Source: Bog-532 sp963742875 (GTDB lineage Bacteria; Actinomycetota; Actinomycetes; Streptosporangiales; Streptosporangiaceae). Taken from it: a stretch of 64,000 nt of DNA. Every line of letters begins with the position of its first letter. The stretch's first letter is position 1. A model generated the notes under the pieces. That model was not told the DNA's origin, made no database searches, and worked only from the letters and a program-made list of their open reading frames with translations. This document shows, one piece after another, positions 43,905 through 51,530 of the stretch. Position numbers and translations under genes: made by a program. The stretch covers positions 62,001-126,000 of the forward strand of contig CAVUNO010000012.1 in NCBI GenBank assembly GCA_963742875.1. The letters are read 5' to 3'.

Positions 43905-44411
43905 TCAAGCGCCCACCGAAACCTGGGCAAGCGAATGCGCGCACAGTCCCATTCTGCGTGCGAATGCACGTCTCGTTGCTACTCTTCTGTGGCGCGCCCG
44001 AATGGGTGATCTGTTCGGTCGGTTCGCTCCCGGCTCCTGCCGGCATAAGCGAAGCTGTGTGACCCGTTCGCCGAGTGCCAGCCGGTGGCCGCCGGGCATC
44101 TCGACCACGAAGTCGCGCAGGCCCCATGGATGGTCAGCGAGGCCGGTGACGATCCGCGCGCCGCGGGCCGCGCACTGCTCATGCAGGTCATCAACGCCGG
44201 TGACGCCGATGTAGGCAGCGGTGGTGGCGTTGACGCCAGGGGTCGGCGACTGCACCAGCGCCAGCCCTGCCGCGTCGCGCCGCAGCAGCACCAGACCCAT
44301 CGCGGGCTCGTCTACCTCGACCTCGAACCCAAGCAACTCACGCAGGAACGCGGCGGCGGGCGCAAGATCGTCAACCTCCAGATTGGGCCGGCAGCTCAAA
44401 AACTCGATCAC
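43905..44411 (-). CDS. VOC-family protein with an unusual C-terminal extension
   Basis: GTG 44411. Residues 1-115 form one VOC module: IEFLSCRPNLEVDDLAPAAA, FLRELLGFEVEVDEPAMGLV, TTAAYIGVTGVDDLHEQCAA, FVVEMPGGHRLALGERV. The remaining ~55 residues (Arg-rich) show no VOC character and probably arise from loss of the normal stop. A glyoxalase/dioxygenase-fold protein of unknown substrate. Confidence 0.75.
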   Translation of the reverse strand: MIEFLSCRPNLEVDDLAPAAAFLRELLGFEVEVDEPAMGLVLLRRDAAGLALVQSPTPGVNATTAAYIGVTGVDDLHEQCAARGARIVTGLADHPWGLRDFVVEMPGGHRLALGERVTQLRLCRQEPGANRPNRSPIRARHRRVATRRAFARRMGLCAHSLAQVSVGA

Positions 44412-44511
44412 CGCCTCATGCTATGGGCACCCAGTCGCCCATACCCGCGTGCTGGCCAGGTGGTTCCGGGTGATGCTCCCAGGGCTGGGGGATCCCCGGA
44501 ACCGGTGGCCG

Positions 44512-45305
44512 TCAGGTGGCGGGGGCGACGGCGATGATGCCGAAGGTTTCGCCCTGGTTGCCGGTGACGACGGCCATGCGGCCGATGGGGCTGTCGCTGG
44601 GGGCCATGATGACCCGTCCACCGAGGCTGGTGACCGTGGCGGCGGCCGTGTCGGTGTCTTCGACGGCGAACCAGGTCAGCCAGTGGGGCGGGACGTCCTC
44701 GGGGACGCCCATGCGGGTGTCGTCGGCGATGCCTCCTGCGGGGTCGGTGCTGCCGGGAATGGCGAAGGTGACGTACCCCTCGTCCTGGCCTGTGGGGGAC
44801 ATGGGGGTGTAGGTGTAGCCGAACACGTCCGCGAAGAAGGTCCTGGCCGCCTCGTAGTTGCGGGTGTGCAGCTCGTTCCAGCAGTACGCGCCGGGCTGGT
44901 TGAACACGCCGGCTCCGGTGTGGTCCTTGGCCTGCCACAGCCCGGCTGCTGCGCCGGCAGGGTCGGTGAAGACGGCCATCCGCCCGACGGTCATCACATC
45001 GAACGGGGGCATGAGCAGCCGGCCCCGGCCGCGGTGACCTTCGCGGCGGTCGCGTCGGCGTCGTCGGTTGCGATGTAGGTGGTCCACACGCTCGGCATCG
45101 GCTGACCGCCGGGTTTGGGCCCGATCCCGGCGGCGGGCTTGCCATCGAGCAGTGCCATCAGGTAGCCGCCGGCCCCGGGCGGGCTGTCCTGGACGTCCCA
45201 GCCGAGCAGCTGGGAGTAGAAGGCACGGGCAGCCTGCGGGTCATCGACCTGACAGTCCGCCCAGCACGGAATACCTGCGGGCCAAGGAGTGTCGCGAGTA
45301 GGCAT
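44512..45305 (-). pseudogene. Two-domain VOC (glyoxalase-like) protein with one frameshift
   Basis: ATG 45305 (MPTRDTPWPAGIPCWADCQV). First VOC module: ARAFYSQLLGWDVQDSPPGA, GGYLMALLDGKPAAGIGPKP, MPSVWTTYIATDDADATAAK. A frameshift near 45010 separates it from the second module: VMTVGRMAVFTDPAGAAAGL, PGAYCWNELHTRNYEAARTF, FADVFGYTYTPM, GGRVIMAPSDSPIGRMAVVT. Together they make the ~260-residue duplicated-VOC protein common in actinomycetes. Function unknown. Confidence 0.85.
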
Positions 45306-45738
45306 GAGTCCCCCTCTAGGTCTAGGTGAGCTCCCGGATGGGAGCGGCCCGCCTAGCACATCACACCGCACCGACACCACGACACCGGACGCGGACGGAA
45401 CCCCAGCCAGGCCCCATCAGCACAACCTGGCAAGCCGGCCCCTGGCCCGTGGGGAACACCTGACAGCATCACTCCTTACCGGCGCCAGCACAGAACTGCA
45501 TGATCGGCGTGCTCCCGCCCTAGGGGTACGCGGTGCCGCGGCTTGGCTCGATGGCCGCCGCGCGTGCCATGCTCGATGAACTTGCGGACACGAGCCAGCG
45601 CGTCATCTTCGGCACCAACCGCGACGCTACGGTCAGCAGGCATTGTTGGGCTGTACCGCCAGGTGGACCGCAACACCTCGCCGATCGGTGCGGCGCAAAC
45701 GCCGGGCCGGGCTGGCAACCCTTGGAGGCTGGACAGCG
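45306..45738. other. Unassigned 430-base gap
   Basis: No gene recognised; several short GC-rich frames without motifs. It must contain the promoter of the TMEM175-like gene and possibly that of the VOC gene. Confidence 0.4.
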
Positions 45739-46103
45739 ATGACCACCGATTTCCGCCCTGCCCGTTGGCGCGATGACCTGCCGAGCGTGGAGCGCTTGCT
45801 CAGCTTGTCCGACAACGTGATCGCCTTCGCCCTCACCTTGCTAGTCCTGCAGGTGACGGTGCCACCCCTGTCCCAGGTCGCCGATCCCACCTCGGCCGCC
45901 GACCTGGCCGCCCAACTCGCCAGTCAGACTGGCCACCTGGTCAGTTACGTGATCGCGTTCTACATCATCGCCCAGTTCTGGTTAACCCACCGCCGGGTCT
46001 TCCGCCACGTAGTCGGCCACCGGGACAGCCTGGCTTGGTGGAACTTCGCGTTCCTGGCCACCATCACGATCATGCCGTTTACCAGCAGCCTGCTGGGCGA
46101 ATA
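45739..46103 (+). pseudogene. TMEM175-like (DUF1211) membrane protein, N-terminal part (split by IS607)
   Basis: MTTDFRPARWRDDLPSVERL, then SLSDNVIAFALTLLVLQVTV: the family signature FSDxxxAfxxTLL in modified form (LSDNVIAFALTLL). Further helices are HLVSYVIAFYIIAQFWLTHR and AWWNFAFLATITIMPFTSSL, ending LLGEY at the insertion. TMEM175 proteins are potassium or proton channels. The C-terminal part is at 48113. Confidence 0.85.
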
Positions 46104-46290
46104 CCGTTGCAGCAGAGTGCTTGTTAGCGCTCATGCCACAGTCCTGCCTTGCGGCGGGACGGTCCCGGTCTGACCCGTGTACGCGGTGCCGGGTTGACGT
46201 TTCGCAGCCACCAGCGACCCGGGGGTCGTCTTACGGTCGGCTCCACGTCCGTTGCTGTCCGGGCCACTCCCGGCCAGTTGACGCTTACCG
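46104..46290 (-). ncRNA. Candidate omega-RNA region at the 3' end of tnpB
   Basis: In IS200/605 and IS607 elements the guide (omega) RNA covers the 3' end of tnpB and the element right end, with the guide read from the flanking DNA. Here the flank is the TMEM175-like gene. The location is inferred from family architecture; no structure was computed. Confidence 0.4.
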
Positions 46291-47483
46291 TATTCGGCGA
46301 GGTTCACGGCGGCGTTCCGGTCCCGGTCAGCGACCAGCCCGCACGCCCCGCACACGTAGGTCCGCTCGGACAGGAGCAGCTTGGTTTTCACCGCTCCACA
46401 GCCTGAGCATGTCTTACTACTGGCGAACCACCGGTCTGCGACTATCACAGCCCCGCCACGCCAGGCGGTCTTGTACGCGACCTGCCGCCGGAACTCAGCG
46501 AACGAGGCATCCGCCACGTGGCGGGCCAGCCGCCGGCTGGCGAGCATCCCATGCACATTGAGGTCTTCGATCACCAGCGTCCCGAACCGGCCGGTCAGGT
46601 TGGTGGTGGCCTTGTGCAGCGCGTCCCGCCGCTGGTCGGCGACACGGCCCTGAACCTTCCCCAGCGCCACCGCGGCGCGGCGCCACCGGTTCGACGGCGG
46701 CTGCCGGGCCCGCCGGTCCGGGCCCCGCCGCCGGCACACGGTGCGGGACAGGCGGCGGACCTTCCGCAGCGACCTGCCCAGGTGCCGCGGATTGGGGATC
46801 TGCTCCCCGGTGGACACGACGGCGAGGGTCTTGATCCCCAGGTCGACGCCGGCCACCGCGCCCGGGTCGGCCGGTGACGGCCGGGACACGTCCTGCTCGA
46901 CGGTGAACGCGGCGAACCAGCGGCCCCGCTCAAACCGCACCGACACGCCCAGCACCCGCGCCGTCCCCGCCACGACCAGATCAGCGAGCCGGGTGCCGGG
47001 CTCGTGCAGCTTCACCCGGCCGATCCGCGGCAGCACCGCATGCCGGGCCTCGCAGCGGAACGCGCCGGTGGTGAACCGGATCGACGGGCGGGCCGTCCGC
47101 CTGGACCTGAACCGGGGAAACCCGGCCGACTTGCCTTTCCGCTGCCCCTTACGGGAGCCGGCCCAGTTTTTCAGCGCCCGCGCGAGCTGGTCCAGGCCGG
47201 TATTGAACGCCTCCTTCGAGCACTGCGCCCACCAGGGCGCGGCCGTGCCCTTGGCGGCGTTCCAGTCTTTGCGCAGCGAGTACAGCGACCATGAGATGGC
47301 GGGGGTCAGGTCGCCGCCGGTGATCCCGTAGGTGGCTTCCGCCGCCCGCTGATCCATCACGGCTTTCACCCGTGCCAGGCCCCAGTTGAACGCCACCCGC
47401 GCCGCACCCGCATGCGACCGCAGCGCCCGCTCCTGCGCCGGGGTGGGATCCAGCGCGAACCTGTAAGCGAGCAAGCCGGTCAT
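46131..47483 (-). CDS. tnpB: TnpB RNA-guided endonuclease
   Basis: 450 residues from ATG 47483. N-terminal HTH_OrfB-type region: LAYRFALDPTPAQERALRSH, AGAARVAFNWGLARVKAVMD. The RuvC-like nuclease is complete: VAGVDLGIKTLAVVSTGEQI (Asp), FGTLVIEDLNVHGMLASRRL (Glu) and GLVADRDRNAAVNLAEYGKR (Asp). A four-Cys zinc ribbon is present (CSGCG...CGACG). TnpB homes the element by RNA-guided cleavage of the empty site. Its ATG overlaps the tnpA TGA (ATGA). Intact. Confidence 0.95.
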   Translation of the reverse strand: MTGLLAYRFALDPTPAQERALRSHAGAARVAFNWGLARVKAVMDQRAAEATYGITGGDLTPAISWSLYSLRKDWNAAKGTAAPWWAQCSKEAFNTGLDQLARALKNWAGSRKGQRKGKSAGFPRFRSRRTARPSIRFTTGAFRCEARHAVLPRIGRVKLHEPGTRLADLVVAGTARVLGVSVRFERGRWFAAFTVEQDVSRPSPADPGAVAGVDLGIKTLAVVSTGEQIPNPRHLGRSLRKVRRLSRTVCRRRGPDRRARQPPSNRWRRAAVALGKVQGRVADQRRDALHKATTNLTGRFGTLVIEDLNVHGMLASRRLARHVADASFAEFRRQVAYKTAWRGGAVIVADRWFASSKTCSGCGAVKTKLLLSERTYVCGACGLVADRDRNAAVNLAEYGKRQLAGSGPDSNGRGADRKTTPGSLVAAKRQPGTAYTGQTGTVPPQGRTVA

Positions 47484-48058
47484 GCTGGGCCGTCCGTTGA
47501 AGTCACGGCAGCTACCGCACGCGCGGCCCGGTTCGCGGCGGCACGCCGCCCGTACAGGCGGGCGCACAGGGACGTGAGGATCTCGGTCACGTCCCGCACC
47601 AGGTCATCGTCTACTCCGGCCGGGTCCACCACGAGCAGCCCGCGCCCGGACGCGGCGAGTGCCGCCTCGACGTACTCCGCGCCGAACCGGGCGAATCGAT
47701 CCCGGTGCTCCACCACGATCATGGTCACGGACGGGTCGCGGAGCAGGGCGAGGAACTTACGGCGCTTGCCGTTCAGGGCGGATCCGGTTTCGGTGACCAC
47801 GCGGCCGACCGTGATGCCGCGCCCGGTCGCCCACGCGGTGACCCGGGCCACTTGCCTGTCTAGGTCGGTTTTCTGATCTGCCGACGAAACCCGGGCGTAC
47901 ACGACAGCGCTCCCGGCATTGCCCGGGGCGGGAGTTTCCCCGACGAGGATCAGGCCGCCGACCCGGCGAGCCTGGACAGGCAGCATGCCCGCAGCGAACC
48001 AGCGGCGCGCGGTCGCATACGAGACGCCTTGCCGCTCAGCCCACTGCTTCAGGTTCAC
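47480..48058 (-). CDS. tnpA: IS607-family serine transposase
   Basis: 192 residues. N-terminal MerR-like DNA-binding part: MNLKQWAERQGVSYATARRW, FAAGMLPVQARRVGG. The resolvase domain has SAVVYARVSSADQKTDLDRQ (catalytic Ser in ARVSS), ETGSALNGKRRKFLALLRDP, MIVVEHRDRFARFGAEYVEA and LTSLCARLYGRRAAANRA. All family blocks are intact. It catalyses excision and integration through a circular intermediate without target duplication. Confidence 0.95.
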   Translation of the reverse strand: MNLKQWAERQGVSYATARRWFAAGMLPVQARRVGGLILVGETPAPGNAGSAVVYARVSSADQKTDLDRQVARVTAWATGRGITVGRVVTETGSALNGKRRKFLALLRDPSVTMIVVEHRDRFARFGAEYVEAALAASGRGLLVVDPAGVDDDLVRDVTEILTSLCARLYGRRAAANRAARAVAAVTSTDGPA

Positions 48059-48112
48059 GCGACCATCATAGTAAGCTGTTGAGCGCTATAGCACGCGACG
48101 CGCCAAACAGTT

Positions 48113-48432
48113 TATCCCCCAGCAATCCGCTGGCGGTTGACATCTTCGCGGCCAACCTGCTGCTCGCTGTCTTGGCGACGCGGGCGATGTTCGTGTTGGG
48201 GCGCCAGTGGGACCTGCTGGCCGGGGACACCGACGCCCGGGACGTATGGGCGCTGCGGGTGCGGGCGGCCGCGATCGTGATGGTTGTCGCCTTGTCGGCC
48301 GGCCTGGCGTGGGTGAACACCACAGCCGCCAAGTACTGCTGGGTGCTGATCCCTGTCGTGCAGTGGGCCGCGGAGCGCCGATCCGCACGGCCCACCTCAC
48401 GCAGCGGCCCGCCCGGTACACCTGGCCAGTAG
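48113..48432 (+). pseudogene. TMEM175-like protein, C-terminal part (after IS607)
   Basis: NPLAVDIFAANLLLAVLATR and AMFVLGRQWDLLAG lead to two more hydrophobic segments (RAAAIVMVVALSAGLAWVNT, YCWVLIPVVQWAAERR). These continue the protein interrupted at LLGEY (46103). The joined protein would be about 225 residues, the usual bacterial DUF1211 length. Confidence 0.82.
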
Positions 48433-48493
48433 CCAACACTCAGCGGCCCGGTCTCAGCGGCCGGACACAGGCGCCCGTTCGCTTCGTCCCTTC

Positions 48494-49003
48494 CTAGCCG
48501 GGGCCGCCCGGCATGCCCACCGCGGTGGGGTCGGCAAGCTGCAGGCGCTGCGCCCGTTGCAGGACGAGGGCCCGCTGAAAGCCCAGGCTGACGGCCAGGT
48601 ATAGAACTATGGTGGCGGTCCCCAGGCCCCTGGCGCCGGGACCATGTGCAAAGAGGATGTCATAACCCAGGTGGGCGGCCAGGGAGGCAATCCACAGGAC
48701 GGCGGTCAGCCAGTTGCCCTGCGACCAGGTTTGCCCGTCTTGAAGCCAGACCCGGATCGTGCTGGCCCGCAGCGCGCCGAAGATAGCCGCGAGCACCAGG
48801 CTGCCGCCGATGGCGGCGAAGGTCAGCGGGTGAGCATGATTTCTGTTCAGGAACTGGACGGTCTGCAGCAGGCCGATGATCATCAGGATCGCGATGAGGC
48901 GCAGGGCGGAGGCGTTGACCGGGCGGGTGGACAACTGCCGGTAGATCAGCAGGACCAGGACAGCGATTCCCAGAATGATGTCGAGTAAAAGCACGGTTAT
49001 CAC
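48494..49003 (-). CDS. Predicted integral membrane protein
   Basis: 169 residues from GTG 49003. Five hydrophobic segments are evident (VLLLDIILGIAVLVLLIYRQ, LRLIAILMIIGLLQTVQFLN, FAAIGGSLVLAAIFGALRAS, LTAVLWIASLAAHLGYDILF, GTATIVLYLAVSLGFQRALV). It resembles small actinobacterial DUF1453-like membrane proteins, but the family is not certain. Intact and isolated. Confidence 0.7.
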   Translation of the reverse strand: MITVLLLDIILGIAVLVLLIYRQLSTRPVNASALRLIAILMIIGLLQTVQFLNRNHAHPLTFAAIGGSLVLAAIFGALRASTIRVWLQDGQTWSQGNWLTAVLWIASLAAHLGYDILFAHGPGARGLGTATIVLYLAVSLGFQRALVLQRAQRLQLADPTAVGMPGGPG

Positions 49004-49201
49004 CCCTCGGGTTGTGACGGCCCCCCCGGTGGCTCACCACGGGCCGCATATTGAAGAGGGGCCCCATTCCACGGTACGGTGGCGCGCCCCAATCTGGATA
49101 TGCCCCGCCAGCCGTCAGCCTTGACGTCGGTCACGGCCCCGAGGGAATGGCAGCCACGAGGACGCGGCAGGACCAGGAAGCCGCAGCTCAATAGCCTGTT
49201 A
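49004..49201. other. Short unassigned segment before scar 3
   Basis: No gene recognised. Probably the promoter region of the preceding minus-strand membrane gene and old element DNA. Confidence 0.35.
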
Positions 49202-49220
49202 TGTAAACCAGTTTGTAAAC
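49202..49220 (+). repeat. Paired arm-type motif TGTAAAC x2 (period 12), before scar 3
   Basis: TGTAAAC at 49202-49208 and 49214-49220. Same 7-mer, spacing and distance to the tRNA scar as before scar 2; the flanking bases (CCTGTT before, GGACGCGGTG after) are also shared with scar 2. Confidence 0.85.
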
Positions 49221-49346
49221 CGGACGCGGTGAAACGGAGTGAGACAGGGGAGACGGAGCCGACGAAGCGCACCGTGATCTGTCGCGTCCGCCGAGGTCAC
49301 TGCATCCGCGAGAGACTCTTCCGAGACGTCGGAAACGTTTGTCGTA

Positions 49347-49393
49347 CGGCTCATCACCCAGAGGTCGCAGATTCAAATCCTGCCCCGCTACCA
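49347..49393 (+). tRNA. tRNA 3'-half scar 3 (degenerate)
   Basis: GCTCATCACCCAGAGGTCGC, GATTCAAATCC, CCCCGCTACCA. Substitutions in the anticodon stem and T-arm, and one C missing from the acceptor, mark this as an older or decayed copy. No arm motif follows it. Confidence 0.8.
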
Positions 49394-49660
49394 GGCAAAA
49401 CGGCCTTCCGTACTTTGTGACCAGAGGGCGGTAAGTCGGCTCGTCCGTCATAATCCACGTTGGCTGGGTCGGCTCCAAGGGCCTCAACGAGCACGAACAC
49501 ATGGCCATCGAGCTGGCCGAGGAACGCGGCAGGCGCTCAGCTTCGTAATCACCAGGACCAGGGCGCCGGGGTGCCAGCCGTCAAGCACGGCCGGGAGCTG
49601 AGGATGGCTATCGACGGGTAGCCGCGTTACGCTTCCCGTGCATTGTGCTCGTGGGGAGGC
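49394..49660. other. Unassigned segment after scar 3
   Basis: No gene or arm motif recognised. Contains the presumed promoter of the DUF1707 gene. Confidence 0.35.
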
Positions 49661-49666
49661 GCCGGG

Positions 49667-50356
49667 GTGGCAGGGCCAGGTGACGAGATAGCGGCAGGCG
49701 CGGGCGGCCGCGGTCGCCTGCGGGCCTCGCACGCTGACTGCGAGCAGGTGATCGAGGTGCTCAAGGCCGCGTTCGTGCAAGGACGGCTGGACAGGGACGA
49801 GTTCGAACTGCGGGTCGGCCGGGCGCTCGGGTCACGGACCTACGCGGACCTGGCCGCCCTCACTGCTGACATCACCTCCGCCCGGCTGACCAGAGCCCGG
49901 CCGCTGGAGGCCGCCAGGAAATCGACGAACAAGAAAAAGAAAGCAGTCGCGACGCTTTCCTGCGCGACCCTCGCGACAGTGGGCATGATGGCCGCACTGC
50001 CGCCGATACCGGACGGGTCGACTTTTGCCGTACCGGTCCTCGTGGTCCTGGTCGTCTTGTTCGGAGCCGTGTCGACAGGCTGGCTTCTGCTGCTCCACGC
50101 ATGGCTTGACGAGCGCGCTGGCAAGAAGGCCGCGCAGGGGCTGCCACCGGGCGCAGGCGGTGAAGCATCCCGGCGCCTGGCACCGGCCGACCCGGCCGCG
50201 CAGCTCCCGCCGGTCGATCGCGGTCCGCGGCAAGCGGCCGAAACTACACCGATCCGTTACCCCCGCCCGGCATTGCCCAGCTGGTGGCCACCGAAACGAG
50301 GGCACCCCCTCGGAGAGACATACCCACTGCCCACACAGTTGCGATACCGCTCGTAA
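49667..50356 (+). CDS. DUF1707 (SHOCT-like) membrane protein
   Basis: 229 residues from GTG 49667 after GGGGAGGC (an in-frame TTG at 49643 is an alternative). The N-terminal DUF1707 domain is RLRASHADCEQVIEVLKAAF, VQGRLDRDEFELRVGRALGS, RTYADLAALTADI. Two transmembrane segments follow (ATLSCATLATVGMMAALPPI, VPVLVVLVVLFGAVSTGWLL), then a Pro-rich cytoplasmic tail. DUF1707 domains are actinobacterial and found in membrane or regulatory proteins; function is unknown. Confidence 0.85.
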   Translation: MAGPGDEIAAGAGGRGRLRASHADCEQVIEVLKAAFVQGRLDRDEFELRVGRALGSRTYADLAALTADITSARLTRARPLEAARKSTNKKKKAVATLSCATLATVGMMAALPPIPDGSTFAVPVLVVLVVLFGAVSTGWLLLLHAWLDERAGKKAAQGLPPGAGGEASRRLAPADPAAQLPPVDRGPRQAAETTPIRYPRPALPSWWPPKRGHPLGETYPLPTQLRYRS

Positions 50357-50470
50357 TCGGCGGTGCGCCACGGACACTGGCAGCAGTGCGCACGCTAACC
50401 GGAAAACCGCTAGTCCGCAGGCAAACGCTGCGCCCGTGATCTGAGGCGCTTGCGGAGCGTGGGGCGATTT

Positions 50471-50767
50471 TCAGGCCGCGTGGGGTGAGATCTGGACGAT
50501 GAGATCGGCGTCCAGGGCTCCGGAGATCCGATCGAGCAGCGGGATGGTGGGTATGACGCCACCTGCCTCGAGCCGGGACAGGGCGGGTTGCGTCATTCCA
50601 GCCCTGGCAGCGAGTTCGGTCTGGGATAGCCCGAGGGCCAGGCGGCGCTCACGGACAGCCTGGCCGATGAGGAAAGCCCGCTGCGCTTCGGCGTAACCCT
50701 CGCGATACTCCGCGCTGTCCCGGCGGTCACGGGCCAGGTCGTCGTAGGAGCTGTGGCCGGCGGTCAT
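50471..50767 (-). CDS. XRE-family antitoxin (HigA-like)
   Basis: 98 residues. The HTH_3 domain is AVRERRLALGLSQTELAARA, GMTQPALSRLEAGGVIPTIP, then LLDRISGALDADLIVQI, placed C-terminally after a Tyr/Asp-rich N-terminal helix. ATG 50767 follows the toxin stop by one base (TGACATG), so translation is coupled. It would neutralise the toxin and autorepress the operon. Confidence 0.9.
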   Translation of the reverse strand: MTAGHSSYDDLARDRRDSAEYREGYAEAQRAFLIGQAVRERRLALGLSQTELAARAGMTQPALSRLEAGGVIPTIPLLDRISGALDADLIVQISPHAA

Positions 50768-50768
50768 G

Positions 50769-51134
50769 TCAGGGCACCTCCCGGTCGAATGTGACGTGTG
50801 CTGGCCTGTGCTCGGCCTCGCAGACCTTCTGGGCTTGCAGAGCGCGGCTGACCTCGGCGGTCTCGGCGCTGCGTGTCTTGCGGAAAACGGTCAGCAGGAT
50901 GACGCGACGGCCTGGCGCCAGCCAGTAGGTGACCCGGGTCTGCTGAGTGAGTAAGTGGAATCGCAACTCGCGGACCTTCCCGCCGAGATGCCGGGCGTAG
51001 GGCTCGCCGAGCGTCTCGGCCTGTTCGGCGAGCAGGCCGACCAGGAAGTCGACCCGGCCGAAATCGCGGTCGCTCAGCCCGGCCAGCCAAGATCGGACCT
51101 CCGGCTCGACTTCGACGGCGTATAGCCCGCTCAT
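50769..51134 (-). CDS. RelE/HigB-type toxin (Gp49-like family)
   Basis: 121 residues: MSGLYAVEVEPEVRSWLAGL, LVGLLAEQAETLGEPYARHL, GGKVRELRFHLLTQQTRVTY, WLAPGRRVILLTVFRKTRSA. The KVRELRF strand and the VILLTVFRKTR strand are the conserved active-site region of HigB/RelE-like mRNA interferases. The toxin-before-antitoxin order is the HigBA arrangement. It sits just inside the right end of element 2, where such modules often stabilise islands. Confidence 0.9.
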   Translation of the reverse strand: MSGLYAVEVEPEVRSWLAGLSDRDFGRVDFLVGLLAEQAETLGEPYARHLGGKVRELRFHLLTQQTRVTYWLAPGRRVILLTVFRKTRSAETAEVSRALQAQKVCEAEHRPAHVTFDREVP

Positions 51135-51140
51135 GCATCA

Positions 51141-51172
51141 CATGCTATATGTATTTGGTGCTATAACGTACG
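51141..51172 (-). promoter_or_regulatory. Probable HigBA promoter/operator
   Basis: Immediately upstream of the toxin ATG, TGCTATATG and GTGCTATAAC repeat the half-site GCTATA in an AT-rich island within GC-rich DNA, suitable for a -10 region overlapped by antitoxin operators. Confidence 0.45.
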
Positions 51173-51260
51173 CCCGCTCGAGATTCCCGAGGTCGGGCCC
51201 GTTCGGACCTAGCCTCACCTCGGGATCACGAGACTGATCACCTGGTCGGCCGGCCGGTCG

Positions 51261-51279
51261 TGTGCACGGATTTGTGCAC
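51261..51279 (+). repeat. Paired arm-type motif TGTGCAC x2 (period 12)
   Basis: TGTGCAC at 51261-51267 and 51273-51279, about 140 bases before scar 4. The same 7-mer marks the start of this element after scar 2. Confidence 0.85.
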
Positions 51280-51406
51280 GAGACACTGTGAGACGGGCGC
51301 GAACGGGGGAGACCAGCCCTGATGCCCGGCGACATCGGCAAGGCATTCGTCCAGCACTGAGCGTTGTCAGGAGCCGTAGCGGGACAGCTGAGACGGGCGT
51401 CGTAGT

Positions 51407-51452
51407 GCTCATAACCCAGAGGTCGCGGGTTCAAATCCTGCCCCCGCTACCA
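51407..51452 (+). tRNA. tRNA 3'-half scar 4: att site
   Basis: GCTCATAACCCAGAGGTCGC, GGTTCAAATCC, CCCCCGCTACCA, with no 5' half upstream. Followed by a terminator-like hairpin (AAAGGCCCTTTTCC...GGAGAGGGCCTTTT). Right boundary of element 2 and left boundary of the next element. Confidence 0.85.
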
Positions 51453-51511
51453 ATTTCCGCAGGTCAAAGGCCCTTTTCCAGCGCGGAGAGGGCCTTTTGC
51501 GTGCCAGGCAC

Positions 51512-51530
51512 TGTAGTAAAAGGTGTAGTA
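51512..51530 (+). repeat. Paired arm-type motif TGTAGTA x2 (period 12)
   Basis: TGTAGTA at 51512-51518 and 51524-51530, 60 bases after the CCA end of scar 4. This is the left arm of a further element whose other end is outside the window. Confidence 0.8.

Larger units (their letters stand above)
46104..48110 (-). mobile_element. IS607-type element (serine transposase + TnpB)
   Basis: A ~2.0-kb unit interrupting the TMEM175-like gene. It carries overlapping tnpA (serine recombinase with MerR-like HTH) and tnpB in the usual order. No inverted repeats or target duplication are expected for IS607. The ends are estimated from where the host reading frame stops (LLGEY) and resumes (NPLAVDIF). Confidence 0.85.
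29163..51452. mobile_element. Integrated element 2 (between tRNA scars 2 and 4)
   Basis: 22.3 kb bounded by tRNA scars, with GTGCAC-type paired motifs just inside both ends (29215-29243 and 51261-51279). It contains scar 3 with a TGTAAAC pair (49202-49220) at its left, a relic of an older integration. Cargo includes a dienelactone hydrolase, TetR/MMPL, an ICMT, VOC genes, TMEM175, DUF1707 and a toxin-antitoxin pair. About half is later IS insertion. No integrase gene is seen. Confidence 0.55.
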
